Shown piece after piece: positions 35,552 through 45,800 of a stretch of DNA of 64,000 bases (position 1 is its first letter; every line of letters begins with the position of its first letter). The notes under the pieces were generated by a model, which had not been told where the DNA came from, did not search any database, and was given only the letters and a program-made list of their open reading frames with translations. Origin of the DNA: Acidobacteriota bacterium. Lineage in GTDB: Bacteria > Acidobacteriota > UBA6911. The stretch covers positions 46,036-110,035 of the forward strand of contig JAISUT010000025.1 in NCBI GenBank assembly GCA_031271905.1. Reading direction: 5' to 3'. A program made the position numbers and the translations under genes.

Positions 35552-36598
35552 TCACTTCCCCTTCACCGCGTCGGTCATCGCCCGGATGGCGTCGAGGCGC
35601 GTCGAGGTGGAAAGGCCGCAGGCGGGGGAGATGATGTCCACCCCCGCGTCCACCAGCCTGCGCGTCATCCGCCGTATCTTCTCCTCGCCGTCCCATTCGA
35701 GGGCGAACGTGCTGAGGTTGCCCATCGTGGTGATGGCGGGGAACTCCTTCTTGATGTTCGGCAGCGAGACCATCGCGTCGGTGCTCAGCGCATCGCTCTC
35801 CAAGCGGGGCAGGAGCGGGTTGACCACCTTCAGGTCTCCGCAGATGTGCAGGATGAACGGGATGCCGAGGGCGTGGACGCGCCCGGCGAACAGGTTGTTG
35901 TAGCGCAGGGCGTAGGCTTCGAACATCTTCGGCCCGAGGATTTCGCCGGTGGCGGAGGGATCGGCGACGGCGATGGCCGCCACCCCCGCGTCCGCGAGGC
36001 GCGCGGCGAAAAGCGACAGCAGGCCGGTCACATAGTCCAGCACGCGCTCGGCGGCTTCCGGATTGCGGCGCAGCTCCTTGTAAAAGGTGAGCGGATCGAC
36101 GATGGACGCCGCCGCGCTCACCGGCCCGGTCAGGCTGGCGACGACCGGCACGTCGGGGTTGTCGCGTGCGAGGCGCCGCGCCGCCTCGACCACCACGTCG
36201 ATGCGCCCCGAATGCGCCATCGCCTCGATGTCGCGGAACTGGACCGCCTCCGCCGAGGGGAAGTTCTCCTTGGCGATCTTCGGCTCGCATTCGAGCGAGC
36301 CGAGGTCGATGTCCGCGCCGAGCAGCTCGGCCTCGACCGTCATGCAAAACGGGACGCCCAGGTTCTCGAAGCCCGTGTGGACATGCACGTCCTGGGCGAG
36401 ATCCGCCATCCGCGCCGCGTCAGAGTGCGCGGCGGGGAGCGTGTGCCCGGTCTTGCGCATCACCTCCACGACGGCGGCGTTCATCATGCCGCCCATGCAG
36501 ATGACGGGCGGGCGGTCCACCGGCTCCTTGCGTAGCGTCCTGAGCAGCCTCTCTTTCGGAGTCAACTTCCGAGTCGCCGCCTGGTTCGACGCAACCAT
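35552..36598 (-). CDS. Uroporphyrinogen decarboxylase-family methyltransferase (MtaA/CmuA-like)
   Basis: The 348-residue protein has the UroD/MtaA barrel: RLLRTLRKEPVDRPPVICMGG at the start, SLTGPVSAAASIVDP in the middle and the zinc-ligand pattern HICGD...(about 65 residues)...SPACGLSTST near the end. The His and Cys residues are typical of corrinoid:thiol methyltransferases rather than haem-forming HemE. These enzymes move methyl groups from a corrinoid protein to CoM or another thiol acceptor. No corrinoid protein gene is adjacent. GGAGGTG lies before the ATG at 36598. Confidence 0.82.
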   Translation of the reverse strand: MVASNQAATRKLTPKERLLRTLRKEPVDRPPVICMGGMMNAAVVEVMRKTGHTLPAAHSDAARMADLAQDVHVHTGFENLGVPFCMTVEAELLGADIDLGSLECEPKIAKENFPSAEAVQFRDIEAMAHSGRIDVVVEAARRLARDNPDVPVVASLTGPVSAAASIVDPLTFYKELRRNPEAAERVLDYVTGLLSLFAARLADAGVAAIAVADPSATGEILGPKMFEAYALRYNNLFAGRVHALGIPFILHICGDLKVVNPLLPRLESDALSTDAMVSLPNIKKEFPAITTMGNLSTFALEWDGEEKIRRMTRRLVDAGVDIISPACGLSTSTRLDAIRAMTDAVKGK

Positions 36599-36661
36599 GC
36601 CACACCTCCATGCATTCACACCCTACGGGCATCCACGTCGGCGCGGCAAGACCGTCGCCGC

Positions 36662-37360
36662 CTACTTGCGGGAAGATGCCTCCGGCACCCCCCCCTCCAC
36701 ATCCCTCCCTTGGACTGCCGCGTCCAGATGGATGGTGAACGGGCCGAAGGGGCGTTGCGTCCCCTCCTCCTCCACTTTGGGGATGTAGAGCGTGCTGCTG
36801 GCGAAAGGGTTCTTCTTGTTCTTCTTGCTGCTCTTCTTGGTGCTCGGTTGCGTGAAGAAGAACAGGAAGCCGTCCACCGTCGCGCCGGGGTCGATGGACG
36901 CCGTGACCAGCTCCTTGCTGGTGAAGTCCGTGAGCGGGGAGCCTTTCTTGGACAAGGTCTCCGGCTCGTCAGACTTCTTGGGGTCTTTCTTGGTCAGCCC
37001 CGCCCGGACGACGTTGTCGACCACGATGGTGGCGGGGGTCGAGTAAAGCTGCTCCCCGTTCGGGGTGAACAGCAACACGTTGCGGGTGTGGATCGTCAGG
37101 TAATAAGCGGTGTCGTTCTTGATGATGACGTGGACGGGGAGGTAGCCGCGGGAGTTCAGGCGCTTCACGTCGAACGCGGTCTCAGACTCCTCGTCGGTCA
37201 TGTAAGGGTTGGCGGCGATGGTGACGCCCCCCGCCGACGCCTGCGCCGGATACGACTCGATCGGTTTCACCTCGACCACCTTTATATGGTAGTCGGCGGC
37301 ACGCGCAACCCCGAGGGGACATGACAAGAACAAACCTAGGATGCAAATCGCAGTCTTCAT
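36662..37360 (-). CDS. Secreted hypothetical protein
   Basis: I do not recognise the family. The 232-residue product has a clear signal peptide (MKTAICILGLFLSCPLGVARA). A predicted mostly-beta region follows, containing MTDEESETAFDVKRLNSRGY and VHVIIKNDTAYYLTIHTRNV, which resembles an immunoglobulin-like fold that handles exported chains. A lysine-rich loop (KKSSKKNKKN) lies near the C-terminus. No Shine-Dalgarno is visible. Its upstream side carries MITE copy C. Confidence 0.6.
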   Translation of the reverse strand: MKTAICILGLFLSCPLGVARAADYHIKVVEVKPIESYPAQASAGGVTIAANPYMTDEESETAFDVKRLNSRGYLPVHVIIKNDTAYYLTIHTRNVLLFTPNGEQLYSTPATIVVDNVVRAGLTKKDPKKSDEPETLSKKGSPLTDFTSKELVTASIDPGATVDGFLFFFTQPSTKKSSKKNKKNPFASSTLYIPKVEEEGTQRPFGPFTIHLDAAVQGRDVEGGVPEASSRK

Positions 37361-37415
37361 AATGCGATGATGATAGCACAGCACGCACATGGCACCAACG
37401 CTGTTGGCGATTTTA

Positions 37416-37528
37416 GGGAACCTCTAAAAACCCCGGACGCTGCGTTGCGCCTTGATCGAAAATGCTCATTTTTACCTTAGTGATCCCCCCGCTTTTCGAT
37501 CTGGTCTGCGAGCTTTTTAGAGGTTCCC
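37416..37528. mobile_element. MITE-like inverted-repeat element, full copy C
   Basis: The 113-bp copy has the same terminal repeats as copy B (GGGAACCTCTAAAAA ... TTTTTAGAGGTTCCC). It is flanked by TTTA direct repeats (37412-37415 and 37529-37532), again a 4-bp duplication. It lacks the GCGGCGACGCCTT segment of copy B and differs in the loop. It sits 21 bp upstream of the dnaK promoter -35 element and could insulate or influence it. Confidence 0.85.
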
Positions 37529-37548
37529 TTTAGATTTTCTTCCAAAAC

Positions 37549-37569
37549 GTTGACAACCGTTCACTCAGG
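37549..37569. promoter_or_regulatory. HAIR-like HspR operator over the dnaK promoter
   Basis: GTTGACA-N7-ACTCAGG matches the HAIR consensus CTTGAGT-N7-ACTCAAG at 4 of 7 and 6 of 7 positions with exact spacing. It covers the -35 box. An HspR-like gene ends the dnaK-dnaJ cluster, which fits autogenous repression. Confidence 0.6.
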
Positions 37570-37578
37570 TTCTATATA
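37550..37578 (+). promoter_or_regulatory. Sigma70-type promoter of the dnaK operon
   Basis: Perfect TTGACA (37550-37555), 17-bp spacer and TATATA (37573-37578), about 150 bp before the dnaK ATG. It is the best consensus promoter seen in the window. Confidence 0.75.
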
Positions 37579-37731
37579 GACATCGTGCTCATGAATGAGC
37601 GAGGTGGTTCTGGCGGCACGATCATCTTGGATTGACTGGACTAATGTGAAAAAAGCGCTATTATGTTTTCGCTATCTATGAAATTCAGGAAATTCAGGAA
37701 ATCCGGGGAAATCTAAGGAGGAAGACAAGAC

Positions 37732-39651
<1,920 letters not shown>

Positions 39652-39659
39652 GGAGCCTG

Positions 39660-39693
39660 GGCGGGGCGGCGGATCGCGTCCGCCCGCCCCGCC
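39660..39693 (+). terminator. GC-rich hairpin between dnaK and dnaJ
   Basis: A stem of about 14 bp (GGCGGGGCGGCGGA with TCCGCCCGCCCCGCC, one bulge) with a 5-nt loop occupies the 51-bp gap, ending about 10 bp before the dnaJ ATG. No T-run follows. It probably attenuates or stabilises message so that DnaK exceeds DnaJ, and may mask the dnaJ ribosome-binding site. Confidence 0.5.
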
Positions 39694-39702
39694 GTTTGAA
39701 CT

Positions 39703-40842
39703 ATGGCCGCTAAGGAAGATTATTATTCGATTCTAGGCGTGGCGCGCGGCGCGGACGAGGCTGAGATCAAAAAGGCCTATCGGCGCATGGCGCGCAAGAA
39801 CCACCCGGACGTGAACCCGGGGGACAAGGCCGCAGAAGATCGTTTTAAGAAGATCCAAGAAGCCTACGACGTCCTGGGCGACGCCAAGAAACGCGCCGTC
39901 TACGACCAATACGGGTTCTATTCGGACAACATCCGGGAGCAGGCGGGGGGCGGCTTCGCGCAGGGTTTCGACTTCTCCGACATCAACATGGATTTCGGCG
40001 GGGCTGCGGGGCAAAGCAGCTTCCGCGACACCCTTTTCGAGATGCTCGGGGGAGGCGCGGGGCGCGCGGGACGCGCCCGCCCGCAGGGGCCGGCCAAGGG
40101 CGGGGATCTCGAGCATCAGTTGAACATCTCGTTCATGGAGAGCATCCGGGGGCTCTCCGCGCACATCAACCTCAGCCGGCAGGGGGCGTGCGCCGCTTGC
40201 GACGGCTCGGGGCTGGAGCGCGGCGCGAAGAAGCGCACCTGCCCGCAATGCCACGGCTCGGGCAAGGACAACCGCTCGCACGGCTTCATGCGCATCCCCT
40301 GCCGCGCCTGTGACGGCGCCGGCGAGATCGGCGAACGATGCAAAAGTTGCGGCGGGTCGGGGCACGTGCCCGTCCAAGAGTCGATAACGGTGCGCATCCC
40401 GGCGGGGGTGGCGAACGGCTTCCGCATGCGGGTCGCGGGCAAGGGCAACGCCGGACGCTTCGGCGGCCCTCCGGGCGACCTCTATTTGCAGATCGCCGTG
40501 CGCCCGCACGATTTTTTTGTAAGAGAAGGGAATGATATTTCCTGCGTCGTGCCGATAACGTTCACGGAGGCGGCGCTGGGGGCGAAGATCGAAGTCCCTT
40601 CCATCGACGGCAAGGCGCTGCTGAAAATCCCCCCGGGGACCCAGAGCGGGCAGAAGTTCCGCCTGCGCGGGAAGGGCGCGCCCGCGCCGCGAGGCGGGGC
40701 GCCGGGGAACCAGATCGTGGAGGTGCGCGTCATGACCCCCAAGGTGGCGGACGAGCGATCGAAGGAGATCCTCCGGGAGCTGGCGCGGCTGAACCCGGAC
40801 GACCCGAGGGCAGGCATCCACGGCGGCGACCAAGGGCTGTAG
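39703..40842 (+). CDS. dnaJ: Chaperone protein DnaJ (Hsp40)
   Basis: The 379-residue protein has a J domain (1-70, with the HPD motif in [12 protein letters not shown]) and a Gly/Phe-rich linker (about 75-130). Four zinc-finger repeats follow ([32 protein letters not shown]), then the C-terminal substrate-binding domains. It stimulates DnaK ATPase and delivers substrates. A strong hairpin covers the region just before its start and no clear Shine-Dalgarno is visible. Confidence 0.97.
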   Translation: MAAKEDYYSILGVARGADEAEIKKAYRRMARKNHPDVNPGDKAAEDRFKKIQEAYDVLGDAKKRAVYDQYGFYSDNIREQAGGGFAQGFDFSDINMDFGGAAGQSSFRDTLFEMLGGGAGRAGRARPQGPAKGGDLEHQLNISFMESIRGLSAHINLSRQGACAACDGSGLERGAKKRTCPQCHGSGKDNRSHGFMRIPCRACDGAGEIGERCKSCGGSGHVPVQESITVRIPAGVANGFRMRVAGKGNAGRFGGPPGDLYLQIAVRPHDFFVREGNDISCVVPITFTEAALGAKIEVPSIDGKALLKIPPGTQSGQKFRLRGKGAPAPRGGAPGNQIVEVRVMTPKVADERSKEILRELARLNPDDPRAGIHGGDQGL

Positions 40843-40894
40843 GATGGGCGCATTCGGTTGCGACAAGGACTGGTGACGCGATGAGGGGGATGCG

Positions 40895-41269
40895 ATGAAT
40901 CCGCGGAAGAAAGCAGGGTACATGATCAGCTCGGTCGCCGAGCTGTACCAGATACACCCGCAGACGTTGCGGCTGTATGAGCGCCAAGGGCTCCTGAAGC
41001 CGTCCCGGAGCGACGGCAACACCCGCCTCTACACGGATGGCGACCTGCAAAAGCTGGAAGTCATATTGAACCTGACCCGGGAGCTGGGCGTCAACCTCGC
41101 CGGAGTAGAAGTGATCTTGAACATGCGTGAGAAGATGGAACAACTGCAAAGGCAGGTGGAGGAGATGGTGGACTTCGTCCGGGAGCAGGCGTCGTTCGGT
41201 CCGGAGGATTCACTCAGCAACGCATTGGTGCGCTCGCCCGCCGGCAAAATCGTGAGGGCCCGACGGTGA
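40895..41269 (+). CDS. hspR: MerR-family heat-shock repressor HspR-like
   Basis: The 124-residue protein has an N-terminal MerR winged helix (MISSVAELYQIHPQTLRLYERQGLLKP in two helices, then NTRLYTDGDLQKLEVI) and a C-terminal coiled coil (about 75-105, MREKMEQLQRQVEEMVDFV). Its place directly after dnaJ and the HAIR-like site before dnaK support HspR, which represses the operon with DnaK as corepressor. The symbol rests on context and similarity. Confidence 0.82.
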   Translation: MNPRKKAGYMISSVAELYQIHPQTLRLYERQGLLKPSRSDGNTRLYTDGDLQKLEVILNLTRELGVNLAGVEVILNMREKMEQLQRQVEEMVDFVREQASFGPEDSLSNALVRSPAGKIVRARR

Positions 41270-41292
41270 GACCCCGGACGGCGGAATCGGAT

Positions 41293-42021
41293 ATGAAACT
41301 GTCAAAGCCTGTGCTCCTGCTCGTGTCGGCGTGTCTCCTTTGGCTGGGCGCCGCCGCCCACGCGGTCGCCAAGGACGACTATCCCTATCAACAGTCGTAT
41401 GCGATCCTGATCAATAACGAGGACGCCGGCACCGAGACGGTGGTCGAGAAGAAAGACGGCGAGGGAAGGGTCGTCTCCACCTCGGAGCACGTCATCCTGG
41501 TGACCGACGGGATGGCGTTGAACCGCCTGCAATTCTCCACCCGGACGGTTTTCCCGAAAGGCGCCCTGATCCCCGAGACCTATTCCAACCAGTACACGGG
41601 CGGGGCTGCGGGCGACTCCTACGACGTCCTCATCAGCAAGGGGCAGATCACGCGCACCCTGACCCGCAACGGGCAGACCGTCGTGGCAAAGGCGACGCTC
41701 ACCCCCAACATGGTGCTCGTCGATTTCAACGTCTACCACCAATACGAACACCTGGTGCGCCGCTTCAACCCGAAAAAAAGCGGGGCGCAGGAGTTCGCGA
41801 ACTACATCCCGGTGATCGGCAACGACGTCCCGCTGCGGGTGACGCTCCTCGGCGAGGGGGCGCGCCAGTTCGGCGACAAACGCATCGATGTGCGCAATTT
41901 CCGGGTCGAGTTCGTCGGCATCCAGACCGTGACGCTGTCGGTGGACAAAAACGACCGCTTGGTGCAACTGGACAGCCCCTCCCAACAACTGCGGGTCATC
42001 CGCAAAGACCTGTTGCCGTAA
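41293..42021 (+). CDS. Secreted hypothetical protein
   Basis: I do not recognise the family. The 242-residue product has a signal peptide (MKLSKPVLLLVSACLLWLGA, cleavage near AHA). A continuous beta-rich domain follows, with repeating polar strands (YAILINNEDAGTETVVEKKD, TRTVFPKGALIPETYSNQY, LVRRFNPKKSG). The pattern resembles exported proteins with a lipocalin-like or DUF-type beta-barrel. It follows hspR by 23 nt and may be in the heat-shock operon, which would suggest an envelope-stress role. Confidence 0.6.
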   Translation: MKLSKPVLLLVSACLLWLGAAAHAVAKDDYPYQQSYAILINNEDAGTETVVEKKDGEGRVVSTSEHVILVTDGMALNRLQFSTRTVFPKGALIPETYSNQYTGGAAGDSYDVLISKGQITRTLTRNGQTVVAKATLTPNMVLVDFNVYHQYEHLVRRFNPKKSGAQEFANYIPVIGNDVPLRVTLLGEGARQFGDKRIDVRNFRVEFVGIQTVTLSVDKNDRLVQLDSPSQQLRVIRKDLLP

Positions 42022-42035
42022 TACAACCGTCAAAT

Positions 42036-42070
42036 CCGGCGCGACCCCGCCGCAGGGGCGAGGTCGCCGG
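42036..42070. terminator. Bidirectional terminator-like hairpin between convergent genes
   Basis: CCGGCGCGACC pairs with GGTCGCCGG (one bulged C) between the stop codons of the secreted hypothetical (plus) and ferritin (minus). No T-run follows on either strand. Confidence 0.45.
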
Positions 42071-42079
42071 TTCGGCGCG

Positions 42080-42610
42080 TCACTGCCCGCCTTCGTAGAC
42101 GGCGAGTTGCGCGGTCTGCGCGTAAGTCCGCGTCTGCATCTCCTGGTCGAGCGAGAGCAACCCCTTGGGGTCGCCGCCGAAGTTGTCGTAGCGGCCGATG
42201 TTCGTGGAGGCGTTGTCCTCCTCCTCCACCTGCTCCTTGATGAACCAGTCCAGGAACTGCACCGTCTTGAAGTCGTTCACTTGGAGCGCGGCGGCGTTGA
42301 TCTTGTAGATGAGCCCGGTCACCATCCGCTCGTGCTGGAGGCTCTTGTCGAGTATCTCCCGGATGTCCTTGAAATCGACCGGCGGCCGGTCCACCTGTCC
42401 GAGCTTGACCTGCCCCCCGGCGTTGAGGATGTAGTTGTAGAAGATGAGGGCGTGGTCCATCTCCTCCTTGTACTGCACGTAGAACCAGTTGGCGTACCCG
42501 TCGTAGTTCTTGTCCCTCAGCCATGCCGACATGGACAGGTAGAGGTTGGCGGAATACATCTCGGCGACGACCTGCTCGTTCAACAACTGCTCGACTTTTT
42601 CATCAAACAT
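42080..42610 (-). CDS. ftnA: Bacterial non-haem ferritin
   Basis: The 176-residue protein is a four-helix-bundle ferritin with ferroxidase-centre residues in NEQVVAEMYSANLYLSMSAW and YKEEMDHALIFYNY, plus IKEQVEEEDNAS later. It stores iron and removes Fe2+ and peroxide in the cytoplasm. GGGAGGG lies 8 nt before the ATG at 42610. A perfect 24-bp palindrome and a second hairpin lie 145-195 bp upstream and may be regulatory. Confidence 0.92.
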   Translation of the reverse strand: MFDEKVEQLLNEQVVAEMYSANLYLSMSAWLRDKNYDGYANWFYVQYKEEMDHALIFYNYILNAGGQVKLGQVDRPPVDFKDIREILDKSLQHERMVTGLIYKINAAALQVNDFKTVQFLDWFIKEQVEEEDNASTNIGRYDNFGGDPKGLLSLDQEMQTRTYAQTAQLAVYEGGQ

Positions 42611-42753
42611 GGCGAATCCCTCCCTGGCATTCCCTGAAGACGCGGTGGGGAAAGACGGGGCGGCCCCGCGAAAAATCCTCCCGCGCCCCTGTCGTCGGCG
42701 ACGGCGAACCTTCCCGCAACACCCGGTGAGAACGTCGCCGGCGAAGCCGACCG

Positions 42754-42768
42754 CTCGGCTGAGCCGAG
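42754..42768. repeat. Small perfect inverted repeat upstream of ferritin
   Basis: CTCGGC-TGA-GCCGAG, 6-bp arms with a 3-nt centre, 14 bp from the larger palindrome. It could be an operator half of a compound site. Confidence 0.35.
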
Positions 42769-42781
42769 AAATAAACTGCGG

Positions 42782-42805
42782 GTAACTTCGCCTAGGCGAA
42801 GTTAC
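42782..42805. promoter_or_regulatory. Perfect 24-bp palindrome between ferritin and the heparinase-like gene
   Basis: GTAACTTCGCCT followed by its exact reverse complement AGGCGAAGTTAC, centred on CCTAGG. It stands in the 289-bp divergent region and is a candidate operator for ferritin, the heparinase-like gene, or both. It does not resemble a Fur box. Confidence 0.5.
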
Positions 42806-42892
42806 TGGGCAGAGGTAATTATATACCGCGCGCGACACGTTGATAATCTTGTTGATCAGTTGTTAATCAGAGCCGTCGCCGCTTCCGAAAAG

Positions 42893-42898
42893 TATATA
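42893..42898 (+). promoter_or_regulatory. Possible -10 element immediately before the heparinase-like gene
   Basis: TATATA ends one base before the ATG at 42900. If used, transcription would begin near 42905, giving a leaderless message or a start at the ATG 42915. GTTGATCAG and GTTAATCAG, near-direct repeats, lie 23-42 bp upstream. Confidence 0.35.
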
Positions 42899-42899
42899 G

Positions 42900-45800
42900 A
42901 TGAGTATGCGCCCGATGTCCGTCATTTCACTCGCCCTGCTTCTCTTGGCCGTCGCGTTTTCGCAGGCCTTCGCCGCCGCGTCTGCGGGAGGCGATGCGAC
43001 GCCGTCGCCCGTCGAACTGCGCCGCAGGCTCGTTGAGACTGCGGGGGCGCCGCCTGCAGCCCCTTACGCGCTGGAAGGGCGGTTCACCCTGGTGGCGAAC
43101 GGGGAGGAGCTTTCCTGGCGGGCGCGCGTCGTCCACATCCCGCAACCGGGCGGCGGCAGGGGCGCGGGGTCTGCGGATCGGCGCGTCACCGACCTCGCGC
43201 ACGAGAACGGCTCGCGCGACGTCCGCTACTTCCTCTCCGGGGACGGCGGGTGGATCGCCACGAAGGAAACCACCATGGACGTGGAGGCGGCGTCCATCCC
43301 CTATCCGGCGCGCCTGGACTTCCACACGCTCTACGCCGCGCTGCTGGACATGCTGGCAGACGCGCCGAGAGGCGTGCCGAGGGAGGCGCGTCGGGGGAAG
43401 AATGCGAAGGTCGCGCCCGCCGTGAAAATCGAGCCGGTGGACAACGAGATCCACGTCTCCGGCAGGCTCCCGAACGGCTGGGATGCGGTGTTCGCCCTCA
43501 ACGCCGTCGAATGCTACCCGCGCAAAGTCCGCATCTCGACCGGAGGCGAGCCGGTCGGGGTGCTGACGGTGCCGGTCACGCGGCCGGGCAAAGGCGGCCA
43601 GTTGCGCCACCCCGCCGGACTCGTGACGGAATTCGAGGTCTGGATGTCCGAGCCTGCGCCGGGAAGCGGCTACCGCTACGCCCGCAGGCTGGATTTCGTG
43701 GAACAGGGCGTCGTCGTCGGCGCCCTCCTCGCCGAGGAGGCCCCGTTCGCCGCAGGGGCGCAGACGCCCGGACGCCTCTTCGACAGGCCGCCCGACCTCC
43801 CTTGGGTCGAATCGCTCCATTTCGAGTCCGACGGACGGGACGGCGAGTCGGTGTTCGCCGGAGACGCAGGCCTTGCCGCGCTGCGCGCCCGCATCGAGGC
43901 GGGCGAGGAGCCTTGGGCGGGCTGGAGCCGCCGGGGGGGCTTGATCGCCTCCGGCGCGGTCGTCCTCTCCTGGATAGGCATGCTGTTCCCCTATCCGCCG
44001 CCGCCGCGCACGCTGGGGACGGTCATCGCCATAGGATATTTGTTGTTTTTCCTCATAGCCGTGCGCGTGCGGCAGATGCGCGACCAGCGCTTCCCGAAGA
44101 AGACGGCGCTGGCGGCGCTCGCCGTCGCCGCCGCCGTCTTCGTCTCGGGTTGCGCCTCCTGGATGGTGAGCCGCCCGGTGGAGCGCAGCCGGATGGCGCT
44201 GCACGCCGCGTTGCGCTACGCGCTCACCGGACGGGCGTCGTATGCCGACGGCGCGGTGAAGTTCCTCCCGGACGCCGCCCGCAAATCGTCCGCGAAGGCG
44301 GTCGCGGACATGGTGGAGCTGGGCGAGTCGTGCCAAGGCTACGCGCTCGCCTACGACCTTGTGAAGGGAAGCCTGCCGCCCTCCGAGCGCGCACGCGCCG
44401 AGGCGGCGCTGTTCGACTACGCCCGTCCGCTCATGGGCGCCGCCAGCGGGTGGGGCGCCAACGGCGTCGGGGCGGGCGAGATCGCCGCCGGCCTCGGCAT
44501 GGCGGGGCTGGCGCTGCGCTTCGAGCCGTTCGTCGCGGCGGCGCAGGTCGTCATCGACCGGGCGTTGGACGAACAGCTCTCCGGCGGCCTGCACAAGGCG
44601 GGGCCGGGGCGGGGCGCCGGGGAGATGAACGCCGCCGTCAACCTGTTCGCCGCGCTCCGGCAGGCGGGGCGCGCCGACTACTACGCCGACGAACGGGTGC
44701 GGAGATACGTCTCGACCACTTTGCAGCTCCTTTCCCCGGCGGGGACCCTGCCTCTTTTCACCGACACGGAGCTGGAGCACTCCCTCGACCTCAGCATGTT
44801 CTTTTTAAAAGTCGCCGACAAACTACCGGAAGCGGACGGGCGGCGTTGCGTCGCGGCGCACGACCGTTACTGGGGCCATGGGCGTTTCGCGGACAGGGGC
44901 TGGCGCGGCAAGGCGTTCCGCTTGGTGCAACCGCTGCTGGCGTACTACGACAACCCGCAGGTGATGTTGCAGTACACGCGCCCGGTCCCGTCGGGCGGGA
45001 CGGGGGGCTGGCGCGGAATGCCCTCGCGCAGCGTCGTCGCAGCCTCCGGCCAGTTCGCCGCGCTCCGTACGGGGGACGGCGCCGACGCCATGTGCCTGGC
45101 GCTGGACATGCTGCGGCCGGGGGCTTGCGCCGAGCCGGGCGACGCGCTCTCGTTCGACCTGTTCGCCGAACAGAGCCTGATGTTGCACGGCCTCGGCGCG
45201 CCGTTGAAAGACGGGAAGGGCGTGCGCGCCGCCGCAGGCAACACCTTGACGTTCGACGGCGCGAACCAGGCGGCGAACCGTTCGCGCGGCGTCACCTCGG
45301 CGCTCTTGAACCAGCCGCTCTTCGACCAGTTGCGCGCGACGGCCGACAAGGCGTACGACTACGGGCAGGTGCGGCGCGACATCGTCATGGTGCGTCCCGA
45401 ACAGGGGTTCCCCGCGTATTTCATCGTCTTGGACGACGTCGCCAGCGACGCCCCGCAGACGACGGTGCAGTGGAGGATCCACGGCCGCGGCGAGACCACC
45501 TCGGGCATCGACAGCCGGACGCGCTGGAGCTCGACCCCGCTGGTGCCGCCGCGCTGGAGGGAGAAGCCGTCCGTCCTCGAAGTGGTGCACCCCCTCGGCG
45601 CCCAGAGGACGCAGTCCATCTCCGCCGGGACTCTCCGGTCGCGGTTCCCCTTCCTGAACCAGACGGCGCAGACCGCGCTGGTCGAATGGGTGGGGAGCGG
45701 ACGGCTCTGCACCGTCATGATCCCCAGGCGGGAGGCGGATGCGCCCCCTGCGGTCGATGCCAGGGGGGAGTACGCCTGCCTCATCGGCGGGACGGACTGG

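Noticed and set aside
37632..37664. TTGACT and TATTAT as a second dnaK promoter
   Set aside because: The spacing is 21 bp, too long for a normal sigma70 promoter, and a far better promoter lies 80 bp upstream.
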